Source: Capronia americana
Taxonomy: Eukaryota > Ascomycota > Eurotiomycetes > Chaetothyriales > Herpotrichiellaceae
Assembly: GCA_016110215.1 (NCBI GenBank)
Contig: JADWQD010000014.1
Location: 930,001 to 994,000 of the forward strand
Length of the DNA stretch: 64,000 nt
Reading direction: 5' to 3'
Shown: piece after piece, positions 1 through 11,235 of the stretch
Position numbering within the stretch: the stretch's first letter is position 1
Layout of the letters: every line of letters begins with the position of its first letter
Made by a program: the position numbers and the translations under genes
The notes under the pieces: generated by a model
What the model was told of the DNA's origin: nothing
The model's database searches: none
Seen by the model: only the letters and a program-made list of their open reading frames with translations

Positions 1-1386
1 TCTGACCCCACTCCCTCGACCCTCATCCCAGCCATCTACACCGAAGACCCCGCCCTCGAGCCGCAATGGAACAAGGTACACATCCGCGGCGTCGACGACC
101 TGCATACCAATGACATTTTAGCATTCGTACACGACCAATTTAGTGGAGTCGGCGACGACACCCACGTGCAGTGGGTAGACGATACCTCTGCGAACATAGT
201 CTTCAAGTCCAACGAAACCGCGAAGCAAGCGCACATCGCGTTCCTCGCAAACCCCATCAGTGTCGAAGAACTTATGAACAATCCCTTCGAGCTCCGCGCC
301 GCGAAACAATTAGCCAGTCGGCCAGCGAGCACTCTCTTGGTAAGGGTGGCTCAGCAAGGCGATCGCAAGAGGAAAGGCGCCCGCGAAGCAAGCAGATACT
401 ACTTGATGCACCCGGACCAAGACCCCACCGAACGCATGCGCAAAGAATTTGAGAACACACGAGGTGACTACCGGCGACGCAGGTTTGACGATCGCGAACT
501 CTACAGACGGCGAGGCGGCGGAGGGAGAGGATATCAAGACGCTACAAATGGAGGTGACCCCACGGACAATTTCTCGGCGGACATGTACGACGATGCGCCT
601 GCCACGGATCCAGAGAGCAACGACAAAGCTAGAGGTCGCGATCTATTCTCACGTGTCACAAAGGGGAGGCGAAGAAGTGCAAGTCCTGGCATGCGGACCC
701 GCAACAGCGACGAGATTGAGATTTCAGAGTCAGACGATGACGGACGCGCACGGCGCAGAAATTACCGAGACCGTGGTCCTCCCCGTGTCAGCAACGCAGG
801 CAAGGAACTGTTCTCCTCAACGTCCTCCCCCAAATCCGGTGGTGGTCTTCGCTCGGACCGGCTCGACCTCTTCCCTGCCAAGCCCTCAGATGCCGACACA
901 TCGATGTCTACGGATCCCATCCCCCAATCACGCCCGATAGATGCCGCAAACAACCGCGCCAACGCCGCCGCTGCAAAGCGGCTGAAAGCCGACTTAATCA
1001 GCGCTGCACAAACGAGTCCCAGATCGCATCACCGGCGAAGCCACGCCATGGATGCTAAGAACGAAGAAGACCTCGCTGAACGGTTCGCCAGGAAGAGCAT
1101 ATCGATTGATAGCACCAAATCGAGAAACGGGGCACAAAATGTAGGGGTGGAGTTATTCCCCTCGAATGGAGGCGGTGGCGGGCTGAGCATCAAGGGCGCT
1201 TCCGACGGTCTGAGTATCAAAGGATCTGGCGGATTGAGCATCAAGGGAAGAGCACTTGAAGTGAAAGAGCTGTTCCCAAATCAATACCAGAAAACTGGTA
1301 CGGGAAGGAACGAAGGCAAGGAGCTATTCGACGAGCCAGTCAGGGAGAAAAGGGTGAGAAGACGGGCGGGAGATTTATTCGATTGA
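1..1386 (+). CDS. NCBP3-like nuclear cap-binding protein subunit 3 (5' end outside window)
   Basis: The reading frame is open from base 1 and ends in TGA at 1384-1386, so the start lies upstream of the window. The first ~130 visible residues resemble the NCBP3 (C17orf85/DUF2414) RRM-like fold: HIRGVDDL, a WVDDTSANIVF strand and an ARE-S-R-YYLMHP segment followed by RRRRFDDRELYRRR. Family members bind capped RNA with the cap-binding complex in the nucleus. The rest is Arg/Ser/Gly-rich and disordered. It has seven [DE]LF motifs (near nt 640, 808, 868, 1150, 1267, 1321 and at the very C-terminus) and three GLSIKG repeats (about 1180-1245). No intron is needed in the visible part. Homology to the cap-binding fold is the main support; function is inferred from the family. 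Confidence 0.75.
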   Translation, partial: SDPTPSTLIPAIYTEDPALEPQWNKVHIRGVDDLHTNDILAFVHDQFSGVGDDTHVQWVDDTSANIVFKSNETAKQAHIAFLANPISVEELMNNPFELRAAKQLASRPASTLLVRVAQQGDRKRKGAREASRYYLMHPDQDPTERMRKEFENTRGDYRRRRFDDRELYRRRGGGGRGYQDATNGGDPTDNFSADMYDDAPATDPESNDKARGRDLFSRVTKGRRRSASPGMRTRNSDEIEISESDDDGRARRRNYRDRGPPRVSNAGKELFSSTSSPKSGGGLRSDRLDLFPAKPSDADTSMSTDPIPQSRPIDAANNRANAAAAKRLKADLISAAQTSPRSHHRRSHAMDAKNEEDLAERFARKSISIDSTKSRNGAQNVGVELFPSNGGGGGLSIKGASDGLSIKGSGGLSIKGRALEVKELFPNQYQKTGTGRNEGKELFDEPVREKRVRRRAGDLFD

Positions 1387-2179
1387 ACAAGCAGAGAGCG
1401 AGACATAAGTCCACAGTAAGTGTAAAATTGCGGAGGAGCTGAAGTGGTGGCACTGAGGCGTCGTGTCATGATCGCCATTTGACGGACGACGCACAAAGAC
1501 TTCTGGATACCGACTGTGTCTTAGAGGTCTGGGTCCGCGGGCTGCCGTTCTGATCGGTCTCAGAAAAGTCGCCACGACTGGGCTTAAGTCGAACAGAGCA
1601 GAACAGAAATGCACGGACAAAAGCTATTGCTCAAGCAAGACATGGGCCGACTTGCGGCTGAGGCGACGGCGAGCGATTGGCTCTCAACTCTGCAGCTGAG
1701 ATAGATACCTGCTTGCCTTCTCCAAGAAGAGATACGAACGCCATGAAGAAACATTGCGAGCAATCCGAGAATAAGCTCGTCAACAGACTGGGGTGGAACA
1801 GCATGAATTCTTTCCACAGTTGCAGCTGCGGTAGATGCTCGATCGCGGTTTCACACGTCCCAGTTACATTCATCCAGCCCGTCGAAGGAGAATAGCACGT
1901 CGATGTGGCTCCCCAGCCCGTTTCATCCGAACAAGATCGAAGCCTCGACGTGCTAGTATTCTGGAGTTGAGTCTGAGAGACAAGACGCTCGTTTACACAG
2001 TACGAGGTACATAGTTACACATTTCTCGGCCCACCAGGGCAACGAGTCCATGAAGCTCCGCCAGTACATACTGTATGTAGCCTTCGCCGCATCTCGACGC
2101 CCTGGCTCCGCAAAGGATCCGTGCACCACGCATCACCTAGCAAAAGAAACACCAGTTCCATGGACAGACATCAACATGG

Positions 2180-2198
2180 CGGTGGTGGTGGTGGTGGT
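2180..2198 (+). repeat. (GGT)n microsatellite
   Basis: About six uninterrupted GGT units lie in non-coding DNA between two 3' ends. Confidence 0.85.
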
Positions 2199-2503
2199 CG
2201 ACGCAATCATCGTGGATATAGTCTTTTCTGGCTCCCCTTCCCATAAGGGGGTATTATGTCATAGTGACTGTTGCGCCTTCTATGGTAATTCATTGAGTTC
2301 GGACCATGCGAGATTCATCCGGTGCGATGTTCTGGGAAATCCCTGATGGTCGTCGTTGGTGTCTTAGATTGCTGTTGATCCAATGCAGCTGCGATACCTA
2401 TCACTAGTAAAGTAACCTCTCATGGAGTACAGTACGCTTAATCATGACCATGACCTTGGCTCTAACGCGGCCGTCAGCCGTGGTGCCAACTCGTCCCAAA
2501 AGA

Positions 2504-2531
2504 GCGGCGGCGGCGGCGGCGGCAGCAGCAG
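2504..2531 (+). repeat. (CGG)n-(CAG)n microsatellite
   Basis: A run of CGG triplets passes directly into GCAGCAGCAG. It is non-coding as far as can be seen. Confidence 0.85.
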
Positions 2532-2824
2532 AAATAACAGCTTGAAGAGTACCGAAAGAATATCATCCTAAGTGATGGAAAGGATGGTACTGAGTACGGC
2601 TAGAGAAATGCTCGACAAAGGTGATCGTATAAAGTTCGTGGATACATTTGTGAGGAACACATGACTGATACTGCAGCAGCTTCTCCCCGCTAAATACTGT
2701 AACTATTGAATAGGTACTGACCAAAGCTGACGGTCCCTGAATGACGAGCGCCTAGAACACCGAGCTAAGCGGCCGACGATTTCCACACCTGGTTCTCACG
2801 CAGAGACGTGACTAGGCCCATGGA

Positions 2825-4493
2825 TCATGCCGCGCCTAAACTGGCCAGTGCGCCCCTCAATTCGCGGATTGCAGTGGGCACGTCCTCGAAATTCAATGCT
2901 GAAATCGCCCATCGGGCGTGTTTTTGGGCTCTCATGACAGCTTCCTCATCAATGACCACGTTGCTTGGCTGTGGAGGGGGCGCTATAGCCGCGGCGGGGT
3001 GTTGCGGGGGAGGATGAATAGGCGACGGGGCGATCACTGGTGGTGATTGCTGGAAGTGCGGTACTGGCGGGACTGGACCACGTGCTTGGCGGACCTGAGG
3101 CGGGTTGATCGGCTGATGGGATTGATGAGGTTGAGGCTGGAAGGTCGGCGAGATCTGGGAGGTGGGTTGGCCGGGCGGAACGTGTGTGAGAGGTGTTCCG
3201 TGGCGGTGCGGAGGTAAAGGCGGCGAATGCCGGCCAGGGGGTGCATTGAGGGCGGCACCGAGCTCACTTCGTGCCGATGCTGATGTGACGGACGGTTCTG
3301 ATGGCGCCGGTGGGAGGTCTGTGTTGACTTTTCCGAGCGTTGTGGGTGTGGAAGGTAGGTATGGTGGTGCTGGGCCTATTGTTGTGGGCGCTGAGGGGAG
3401 GGTTGGTTCTGACGGCACCACGGGGAAGTAGTTGCCTCCGACTGATGGTTTGCGCTCCGATGGAGGGTCCAGTGGTGAGATTTCTGCGGGCTCATCGGTT
3501 GGATTGGTATAAAAATCGGTTGCGTCTTGTTCAGGGAGAGGAGAAACGTCGTTCGCCGGTGGTGCGGAAGGTGCCCTTGAAGGGTGAAGAGATTGGTCGA
3601 TGGACGACTGTCTAGCGAGAGCGCTCTGAATTCGATGCGCTTCGTCGGTAACATCAGTCACAGTAGGCTGTCTAGTAACTGCGGGTGGTACCGAGGGATC
3701 TCTCGAAGGATGTAACGACTCATCCATCAAAGACCTTTGCGCAAGGCTTTTCTGGATCTTATCGGCTTCGTCCGGAACCTCGACGACAGACGGTTGCCTG
3801 GATTTCGTGACGCTCCGTCCCTCCAGCGCTTGCACGTCGGCATCGTTGGGGTCGAGGACGGGTAGAGCTTCGTCCACTGGTGTCTGCGGCTTCGGGTTGG
3901 ACAAGTTTGGATCTTCACCCGCTTTCAATGCTTTGGCTATCCTCAGCGCATGGTATTTGGCGAACTTGATCTTCGCCGCAATCTCGGGTTCAAGGGGACC
4001 CCATATCTGTAAGAGGTCGAGAAACGTGGCTGAAGCCTGAAAAGTATCTGCCGTCTGCCTTGAGGCCTTGTTCGCGCGCACCGCGTTGTCTGCTCTTTCA
4101 AATGTCTCCAGGCCAAATTGTTCCACATAGGCTTTGCCCACCTCGTCGTCGGTAACGGCCGGCTCTTGGGCATGCTCGGCTTTGAACTGCGACTTCGTTA
4201 AGTCGAGTGCAATAGTTTGGAGAGGTAGACGAGACGTACCTGTTCCAGCTTGTCCATCAAGGTTGTGGTGTAGACCAGGCTCTCTTGATCCGCATTGTGT
4301 AGGCCTTTGGACAAAATCTGGTTGACTATCCAGTACTCACCTATGTTCGGGTTAGTAACCGGGTTTCGACCAAGACTTGCGAAAGCCTACACCAGTATGC
4401 TATTATAGGCTTTGGTTTCTCGAGTTGAGCCGCACGGTGGGCGAAGCGACTGATGTCGGCCGCCTTTAGCGCGGCAGGGACTTGAGTGGTCAT
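2825..4493 (-). CDS. VTA1: VTA1/LIP5 homologue, ESCRT-associated Vps4 activator
   Basis: Vta1 activates the AAA ATPase Vps4 during multivesicular body sorting at endosomes. Exons are 4391-4493, 4240-4340 and 2825-4186 (introns of 50 and 53 bp), giving 521 aa. Splicing joins AYW-C to EYWIVNQIL, which restores the conserved N-terminal MIT-like region; the second intron ends in CAG before FKAEHAQ. The N-terminal domain runs to about residue 160 (VEQFGLETFERADNAVRANK, then QTADTFQASATFLDLLQIWG). A long Pro/Ser-rich linker follows (about residues 190-460). The last ~50 residues contain QKHARWAISALNFEDVPTAIRELRGAL, the Vps4-binding VSL-type helices. It is longer than the yeast protein (330 aa) because of the linker, as is usual in filamentous fungi. 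The start is the ATG before TTQVPAALKAADI. Confidence 0.92.
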
Positions 4494-5783
4494 GATCGGA
4501 TGGTGAACCACAGACACGCAGACTCTGCTGACAAGAATTGGGAAGCTCCCAAGTCCAAGGCACAGGAACAAGTTTGAGTGGCCGCGACCGGTCAAGTTGC
4601 CTACCGACGAAGCTCTCCCCGCGAAGCCAACCCGGGCTTGGTGCGGAGCAATATTTCGACAAGGCTGCACGAGGCTGGAAAGCAATGGACCGCCAGCGGC
4701 GTGGACACTCCTGTCTACCACGAGACCACACTAGACCTATTTCAGGCATTGGCTGCACGATCTCTCACTCGGAGCTTCAGACTGTTCCCATTGGGACGGT
4801 GAAGAGCCAGTGAGTCTTCTGCCGTACACACAAATATCAGGTTCATGGTTTCGACTTGGTCCAACTCCCATGAACTTGCACTCGAGGAACTACTGTGTGA
4901 AGGAGAGTCTACTTTCGTGCCTCTCTACCGCTGACCGTTCGTGCTCGCTTCAGCTTGCCTTTAGCCCAGCCATGAAACAACCTCAGTTTTGTAACGAACC
5001 TTCCCCGTACGGAGCACATCTACTCTACTCCTTCATTTTATCCTGCTTGGAACTGAGACATGGCGCCAGATCTCGCGCGGAGAATTTTGCAGCATGACTT
5101 CCACGTGTCTTTCAGATTTGCCGCAGCCCGAAGTGCGCAATTTTGCAGCTTGGTCAAACACCAGCGGTTTGGGGTCAGATAATCGAGCTTCAGCTTTCCG
5201 GCTAACCTCTCGCTTCATCCGCACTATTGGGTTCCTCGATCCTGACAAGGTCGTCGTACGATCGATCTCCTCTGAGCCATATCACAATCTTACTTCGAAC
5301 GGCGCGACCATGCCACCTTGTCTCCCTGGGTAAATTCAAGCTTTTCCAAGCTCCTGCAACATCTTGTGGTCAGCTCGGGCACTGTCGACAACTCTATCGT
5401 TGACATCTGGATCAACGATTGTGTCAAGATAGCTGGCCTCTTGTTACAGGCAATATCAAGGGGGCCGTTTGGAGCCGCCCAGTCAGGTGAGTGAGCGTAT
5501 TGCACTACTGCCATATCACCGCCGGCACCAGGGCTCTCTTTATAAGGCAGGAGGGACCTTATTCTAATGTCTACCTTTTCACGCCCAACAACCCGCTCAT
5601 CTCGCAATCGTCCATTCGTTCTCCAGGTTCTGCGAACCCTTTTCATTCTTTCACTTCGAATTGTTCAATTTCCACACTACAGGCCGGCTCCTGATTTGAT
5701 TTCTTGGTCCCTGAACCGTCGCCATTCATTCAAGATCAGATTGCTCTCGAGAGTGAAACTTTATTCAAATCGCCGCCGACAAC
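4494..5783. other. divergent promoter region, VTA1 / secreted protein gene
   Basis: There is no convincing protein here. A TATA box (5539-5547) and a pyrimidine-rich leader precede the plus-strand gene starting at 5784. The first few hundred bases are VTA1 upstream sequence. Confidence 0.5.
5539..5547 (+). promoter_or_regulatory. TATA box of the secreted-protein gene
   Basis: TTTATAAGG lies about 240 bp upstream of the start codon at 5784 and is followed by a C/T-rich leader. The position fits a fungal TATA with a ~200-nt 5' UTR. Confidence 0.5.
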
Positions 5784-7465
5784 ATGAGGAACGAGATTGC
5801 CGCGGTGCTCCTGGTCGTCGGCTTGTCCACGGCCAGTCCATTTGCTCATCAATCGCACAAGCGTGAAGTGCCCCAGGAGCATTCCCACAACCACTTTCTC
5901 GATCTCGTCCGCACGTCCCTCAATCTGAACAACCCCAAGCAGATTGCCGACCCAGTCTTTGGCCTCCTTGGAAACGCTGCAGCTGCGGGGGGTGCCGGAC
6001 AAGTCACCAACCTCGATTGCTTACAGCAGGAAACGGCAGACCAAGCTTTCACAAATGCCAAACAAGCCGGCGACCTTGTCGGTATGGCTGGAGCGCTGGT
6101 GTACCGTGCGCTGGAAAGAAACACAGGTAGCGTGGGCCTGGCAAGTGTACTTTGCACCGAAACTGCCACCAACCCTGAAATTGCCGCTATATCTCAGCAC
6201 CAGGACCCTGCGTCCGCGAACGCTGCTTCCATCAACAAGGGCATTACACTTGCTCTTGCTCAACAACTGGCGAGCATTGGTGTTGACCCACTGCTGGCCC
6301 TCGAGGCGGGGACCTTTGCTCCAGGTCAAGTAAGTCTGCCTGTTACAGACTTCGTAATGGTTACTGACATGTGTCTAGATTGGTGACCCAACCGCGAAGG
6401 GGAATAGTTGTGACACTGCCGACGATGAGCCTGGCTGTATCTTCAGCGAAAAACTCCTTGTTTTTGATGCCAGCGAGGAGGAAATCAGTTCCGCGGTTGC
6501 TGGAATAAGCCCAACTTTTACCGGAACCGGTGTGATCAGCGCTACAGATATTGATCTGGCTAGTCTTCCGGTCGCTTCGGGGGCTGGGGATGTTGCAGTT
6601 TCCACGCCCGCTACTGCTGCTGCTGTGGTGACTTCTGCGACCGAATGTGCTGTCGTTTCCTCGACTGCTGCCCCAGCCAGTTCTTGCACGGTCATCACCA
6701 CCACGATCGCTGTGAATGCAGGCATGTCTACTGTGGTGACCAGTGCGGCTGCTGCTAGTACGACTGCGGCTGCTGGATCTGGTAAGCCTTTCGCACACCT
6801 GTTGCGCCGAGCTGTTCACTGACCACTATAAAGGTGTCAACATCCAATCATTCACCGGTACCCTAGGAGGCGCGCCGCCTCCAGTTATCTCCGGGACTGG
6901 TGATCGTCCCTTCACCGTCAAGGGCGACACCTTCGTGAATGCCGCTGCCGCACTCCAACGCTCATGCTCCGTCCAGCACAACGCCTGCTCGGACGCCGCC
7001 AATAGCGGTGCTCTTGCGGGTGGCCAGCAGCAATGCGAGACCCAAGAGGACGAATGTAACACTTTTGATGGTTTGACCAAGAAGCACAAACGCGCACTGG
7101 ACTTTGGTAGTTGCGGCAACCCGACTATTCTGTTCGAAGCTGGGCTTGATGGCCGCAACACCGAGGCCTTCATCGCTGAGGATCAGATTGATTACAACCA
7201 TGGCTCCGCTTTGAACATTGCAGTGATTGCCGGATTCATCTGTCAGAGACTTGGATCGCCTTGCAACGCGCCAGCAGACGTACAAGCGAGTTGCACAAGT
7301 GCGAGCGCTCAAGCAGTCGCGACCAGCCAGAATCAGGCGGCTGCTGATGTGTTCAACAGTATTTTGGGTGTGGGGTCTGGGGATGGAGCACAAGTGACAA
7401 GTGCTGCAGCAGCTGTCTCTACAGTACAGGCGGCGACGGTTATGACCATTACAACTTGTGTATGA
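5784..7465 (+). CDS. secreted Cys-containing cell-surface protein with Ala/Ser/Thr-rich linker
   Basis: Exons are 5784-6329, 6379-6781 and 6834-7465 (introns 48 and 52 bp, the second with a CTGAC branch point), giving 526 aa. An N-terminal signal peptide (MRNEIAAVLLVVGLSTAS, cleaved near residue 18) is followed by a KR processing-like site. Module one (to about residue 230) contains CLQQETADQAFTNAK and two further Cys pairs. Residues about 240-320 are an Ala/Ser/Thr-rich, probably O-glycosylated linker. The C-terminal module has PFTVKGDTFVNAAAALQRSC and QHNACSDAANSG...CETQEDEC, a signature I associate with a family of uncharacterised secreted ascomycete proteins. There is no GPI tail; the protein ends in a short Thr-rich segment. 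It is probably cell-wall or extracellular; no enzymatic motif is visible. Confidence 0.82.
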
Positions 7466-7877
7466 GTGTACGAGGCTCTTTTTGCCGGTAAAAGGTGACT
7501 TAAGTCTTCGATATATACACAAGTCAACTTGACTGCAACCGAGGCTCTAGCAGGGGGAACGACGAGACGAGGCATTGCGCGCCGCACCTTCCCAAACAGA
7601 TGGCAGGTTGATGTATACGTATGATTGCTCATATAAGAAAGAAGCGGGAGCTTGAGGTCAGTTTCACAAGATATGAGATTCTGCCTCCTTCCGGATGCGG
7701 CAGCCAAACAAAAATGGGGATGTCCAGCCTTTGGCTCGCTTTTCATTCACTGCTTTCAAGCAGAGGCAGTGCCAGAGGCAGCAGCAAACATATCCACCCT
7801 TTCCACCTCAGGAAACACATCGCTGCTCTCTCGCTGTAGCCACATGTATCCCAGCACCAACTTCTGCCACAGCCAAC
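7466..7877. other. intergenic spacer (412 bp)
   Basis: This is 3' flank of the secreted-protein gene and the leader of the C2H2 gene. The frame of the downstream gene stays open back to an ATG at 7695, but the encoded residues look random. I see no other feature. Confidence 0.4.
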
Positions 7878-8649
7878 ATGGGTAAGGCCAACTCCAATCA
7901 GCTCTACATCAATCACGGTACTCAAACCTATATCTGCCGCTCGTGCGATCGACACTTCAGCACCGACAACGGCGCCTTGAATCACTGCCAACATGCTCAA
8001 ACTCACCAAGGCGAATGGTGCGGGCGATGCCAGCGACTGTTCGTCTCACCCGCGGCGCGCCACTCTCATGTCTCCTCCTCCTCACATCACCACCTGTGCG
8101 ACCCCTGTGACCTGGACTACAGCACCGCAAAAGGCCTCGAGGATCATGATGTTGACATCCACAACATGTGTCGCGACTGTGGGAGATTTTTCGCCAACGC
8201 CAACCAACTTCAGCAAGTAAGTCCAACGCCACCCTCCCCTTCCCGGCCCCGGCCTCATGAGCGCCAAATGATCCCGACCCGATGGCAAGCTGATCTGACC
8301 TAATCACTGTGGCATACAGCACAAGCGTACACATCTCCCAGCCAACATCGAATGTCTAGGCTGCGACCGTGAGTTCTCTGAGCTCGCAGCCATGATGATA
8401 CACTTGGAGTCTGGCAACTGCGCTAGCGAGACTAATCTCAACGACATCAACGATTGGGTCTTCGACAGCTACCGCTGCGACAATTATACCACTTATCGGG
8501 GGGAATATTACAAGTATCAGTGTCCCGACTGCGGCGCCACCTTCCGATTTGTCAGTGGATTGTGTCAGCATGTTGCGACTGATGCGTGCGATCAGGATCC
8601 GGAGCAGGTTTTTGACGCCATTGAGGACGCTATTGCGTGCAATATCTAG
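7878..8649 (+). CDS. small C2H2 zinc-finger protein
   Basis: Exons are 7878-8216 and 8320-8649; the 103-bp intron begins GTAAGT and ends ATACAG. The product has 222 aa. It is nearly all zinc-finger-like units of about 25 residues: CRSC...H-H, CGRC...H-H, CDPC...H-H, CRDC...H, CLGC...H and CPDC...H. Several have irregular His spacing, as in the fungal family of short C2H2 proteins of unknown function. The splice restores the fourth finger (NQLQQ|HKRTH). I chose the start ATG at 7878 for its Kozak-like context (CCAACATGG) and proximity to the first finger; an upstream in-frame ATG exists. It may bind nucleic acid or protein; no target can be inferred. Confidence 0.82.
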
Positions 8650-9112
8650 GTGGACGGTTGGAATTGCCATGTGGTGCATATGGACTGTTGGTTCAGGGCT
8701 GAGTCAACCCCCGCCCGAAGCTGTATGCATGGAGCCACAACGTTGAAGGTTACGAGACGGTGGCCTTCATGATCAGGTTCTTGGTTGAGTGTTGCCTTTG
8801 GCCTAAAGAGAAGCTTTGTGCGCAGAGCCATGAGAGTAAAAGCTTCAAGCGAGGTCCGAATGGGTCCCCAGTAGCCAGGGGGCCTGTCGAGTGAAGTCTT
8901 CGTATTAGCAGGGTTGTTGGGGACATGGATCATTGCGCTGCAAGACGCAGTGATGGCAAGTGCTTTGAAGATAACAAGACCGTGTTGGGATGCTGATGCA
9001 GGATCTGGATATGCCGTGTGGGCACATCCCTCAGACTGAACACCGGCGCAGTAGACCTGCAAATTAATATCGGGCTTCCAAATCAAATCGAGTCGTGATT
9101 GACTCCGAAGGC
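8650..9112. other. 3' flanks of convergent genes (463 bp)
   Basis: This is non-coding in my model. The frame of the minus-strand monooxygenase stays open through it if its last intron is not removed, which produces an artificial C-terminal extension. Confidence 0.5.
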
Positions 9113-10457
9113 TCATAACTTCGATGCATGGCTGTCCAGTCCTGCCTTCCGAAGTATGTCCCGGGCCTGTCGAAGTTAGTCCTCGCCATACTTCCATCAC
9201 CAACCCCGGAATTCTCACCTCCTTGATGGCGTCGTACTGCTCCAGCCAATTGTCAAACTCATGTGAGAGTGGGTGGGCTTCACTATTTCCCTCGAGCGGC
9301 AGCTCCGACTTCTTGTCCCTCGCGTGCCGGAAAGCGGCATCCCTCTTTTGCTGCATCTTGCCATCAGGTAGGCTCCATGAGGCCCCGATATACTTGGCCC
9401 GTCGATGGCAGCGGTCTGTACGCGGTTTCCGCAATTGCTGATACATCTTGGCCATTAACTCTAATCGCTCGCCGTCACGCGTGGAGACGTTGCGAAATAG
9501 TTCACCAAGTACGGCAGCGTCTTCAACACACATCCCTGCTCCTTGTCCGGCATACGGCACCATGGCGTGCACGGCGTCTCCAGCTAAGATAACACGGCCG
9601 TTCTGACTGACCCAAGTCGGCGCGACGCATTCAACGAACCTCCACTTCCACGCGCCTTTGCCTAAGCTCAAGGCTTCCGGGATGATGCCACCGAAATCTT
9701 TGTACCTCTTCCGTAAATGGTTCGTTTCAGGGACGAAAGTATACCATCTCTCAGGCTTCATGTCTTTGTCCCATCCATAGTCTGTCATCAAGAACTGCAA
9801 GTCGAGAATCTTCCGCGAGGGTACCGGGCTCACGACGATGCCAGTACCAGGGCCTAAGATGACACTGGCAAGAGGGTCGCTGATGATATGTCTTGCTGTG
9901 TGGCTCTTCAGATCGGAGAAAGGAAGCTGCACTTGGAAGGTACATTCTGGCCGGACCTCGAGTTTGATCGAGGGAAACAAGGACTGTCGAACCTTCGATC
10001 TGATGCCGTCCGCACCAATGACCAGGTCTGCCCGGATCTTAATACCGTCTTTCAGCAACAATGCCGGTACCGATGCATCCACTCCTGCGATATCCTTGCT
10101 GAAATGCACTCGCACTCCAGCAGCCAGTGCCTTCGCAAGCATAGCTCGCCGGAAATCCGACCTGAGCACGTACATCTGATAGCCGGTGGCGGGCTCAACG
10201 ACCCCCAAGGATTCGCCAGTGCGGTAACTTCTCATGACAACTCCACCACTGGCATGGGCGACGTCTGATATATCAATGCCCCAAGCATCCAAAACGCGCA
10301 TCGCGTTGGGCTGGAGTTGGACGCCTGCGCCGCCTTCATTGGCGAAAACTTCTTCGGTTTTGCGCTCATAGACGTCGACAGAGTGGCCGTACCGGGCGAG
10401 CGCAAAGGCGGTCACCAGGCCCGTGACACCGGCTCCTGCGATGGCGACGTTGAGCAT
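9113..10457 (-). CDS. FAD-dependent monooxygenase, salicylate-hydroxylase-like
   Basis: Exons are 9219-10457 and 9113-9166, giving 430 aa, the usual size for the group. The 52-bp intron (9167-9218) has GTGAGA, ACTAAC and CGACAG; splicing gives ...DAIKE-ARDILRKAGLDSHASKL and a stop. Without it the frame runs on to 603 aa of non-conserved sequence. The Rossmann GAGVTG motif (residues 8-13), the DG motif (IGADGIRSKVRQ) and the GD motif (ILAGDAVHAMVPYAGQGAG) mark a class A flavoprotein hydroxylase using NAD(P)H, FAD and O2. Typical substrates are aromatic acids such as salicylate or hydroxybenzoates, or polyketide/alkaloid rings; the actual substrate is unknown. It lies near a CYP53 P450, an aldehyde dehydrogenase and a carboxylate reductase. 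Confidence 0.88.
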
Positions 10458-11235
10458 GGCACCGATACGTCAATCAAGCGAAATGGAACAATGAATTAGA
10501 CAGTGAAGTAGAACAGGTGCTAACTGGTCAAAGTTGGATAGTGAACTTCAGAGAGCGGACAGTAAGGAATAGACATGACAAAAGGAACTGGCGACTGTTC
10601 TCGCAACTATACTTGAGGACGCCTGAGATGACGAGTCTCGAGGAGCGAACGAAGCCTGAGGGATCCATCCATCGCACAGTTCGGTTGACTGGCACGCCTT
10701 AAGCAGACAGGCCTTCACTAACATGCGAGCGACTCGAGGATGATGGACCATAGAATAAGCGTGGGTGTTCAGCTGCTCATGAACACGAAGTGTAAGATCC
10801 CTCAACTCTCGTCGTGCCACCCCTCGTATTGCTGCCGAGTTTACTTTCACCAGCGAATAGTGAAGCCAAGTCATCGTTCAATACTCATGAGACTGCCAGC
10901 CAGAGCACCTACAGATCGAGCGAACAATGGTGTTGTAGATTCCGAGAGTCTGCAAGATGCAATGGACAGACCTCATGTTTTCTGAGCTGGAAATGATGGA
11001 ATAGTAGAAACCTTCTCGCCTTCTTTGTCCGGAGATCAGCCGACCAACGACGAGATTTCTCAGACAATTTTGATTGATGAACCAACTTCTGTGCACTTAC
11101 TACAGCTCTCAACAACGCTCTCTTTGCTGCTGCGCCGTTTACAGGGGTGACAACCCTCTTTGCCCTTCAAAATGCGCCCTTGAGCGGCTTTGCTCATGCC
11201 CTTCTCCCCCTCCGTGTTCAAATCTCGCAGTCACG
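10458..11235. other. divergent promoter region, monooxygenase / PTC7
   Basis: There is no recognisable coding sequence. The PTC7 frame is open back to 11074, but those residues look like translated leader. Confidence 0.45.

Larger units (their letters stand above)
1387..2824. other. convergent intergenic region with two triplet repeats
   Basis: This is 3' flank shared by the NCBP3-like gene and VTA1. Short open frames on both strands show no recognisable protein. It holds a (GGT)n run at 2180-2198 and a (CGG)n run followed by (CAG)3 at about 2504-2531. Confidence 0.6.
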
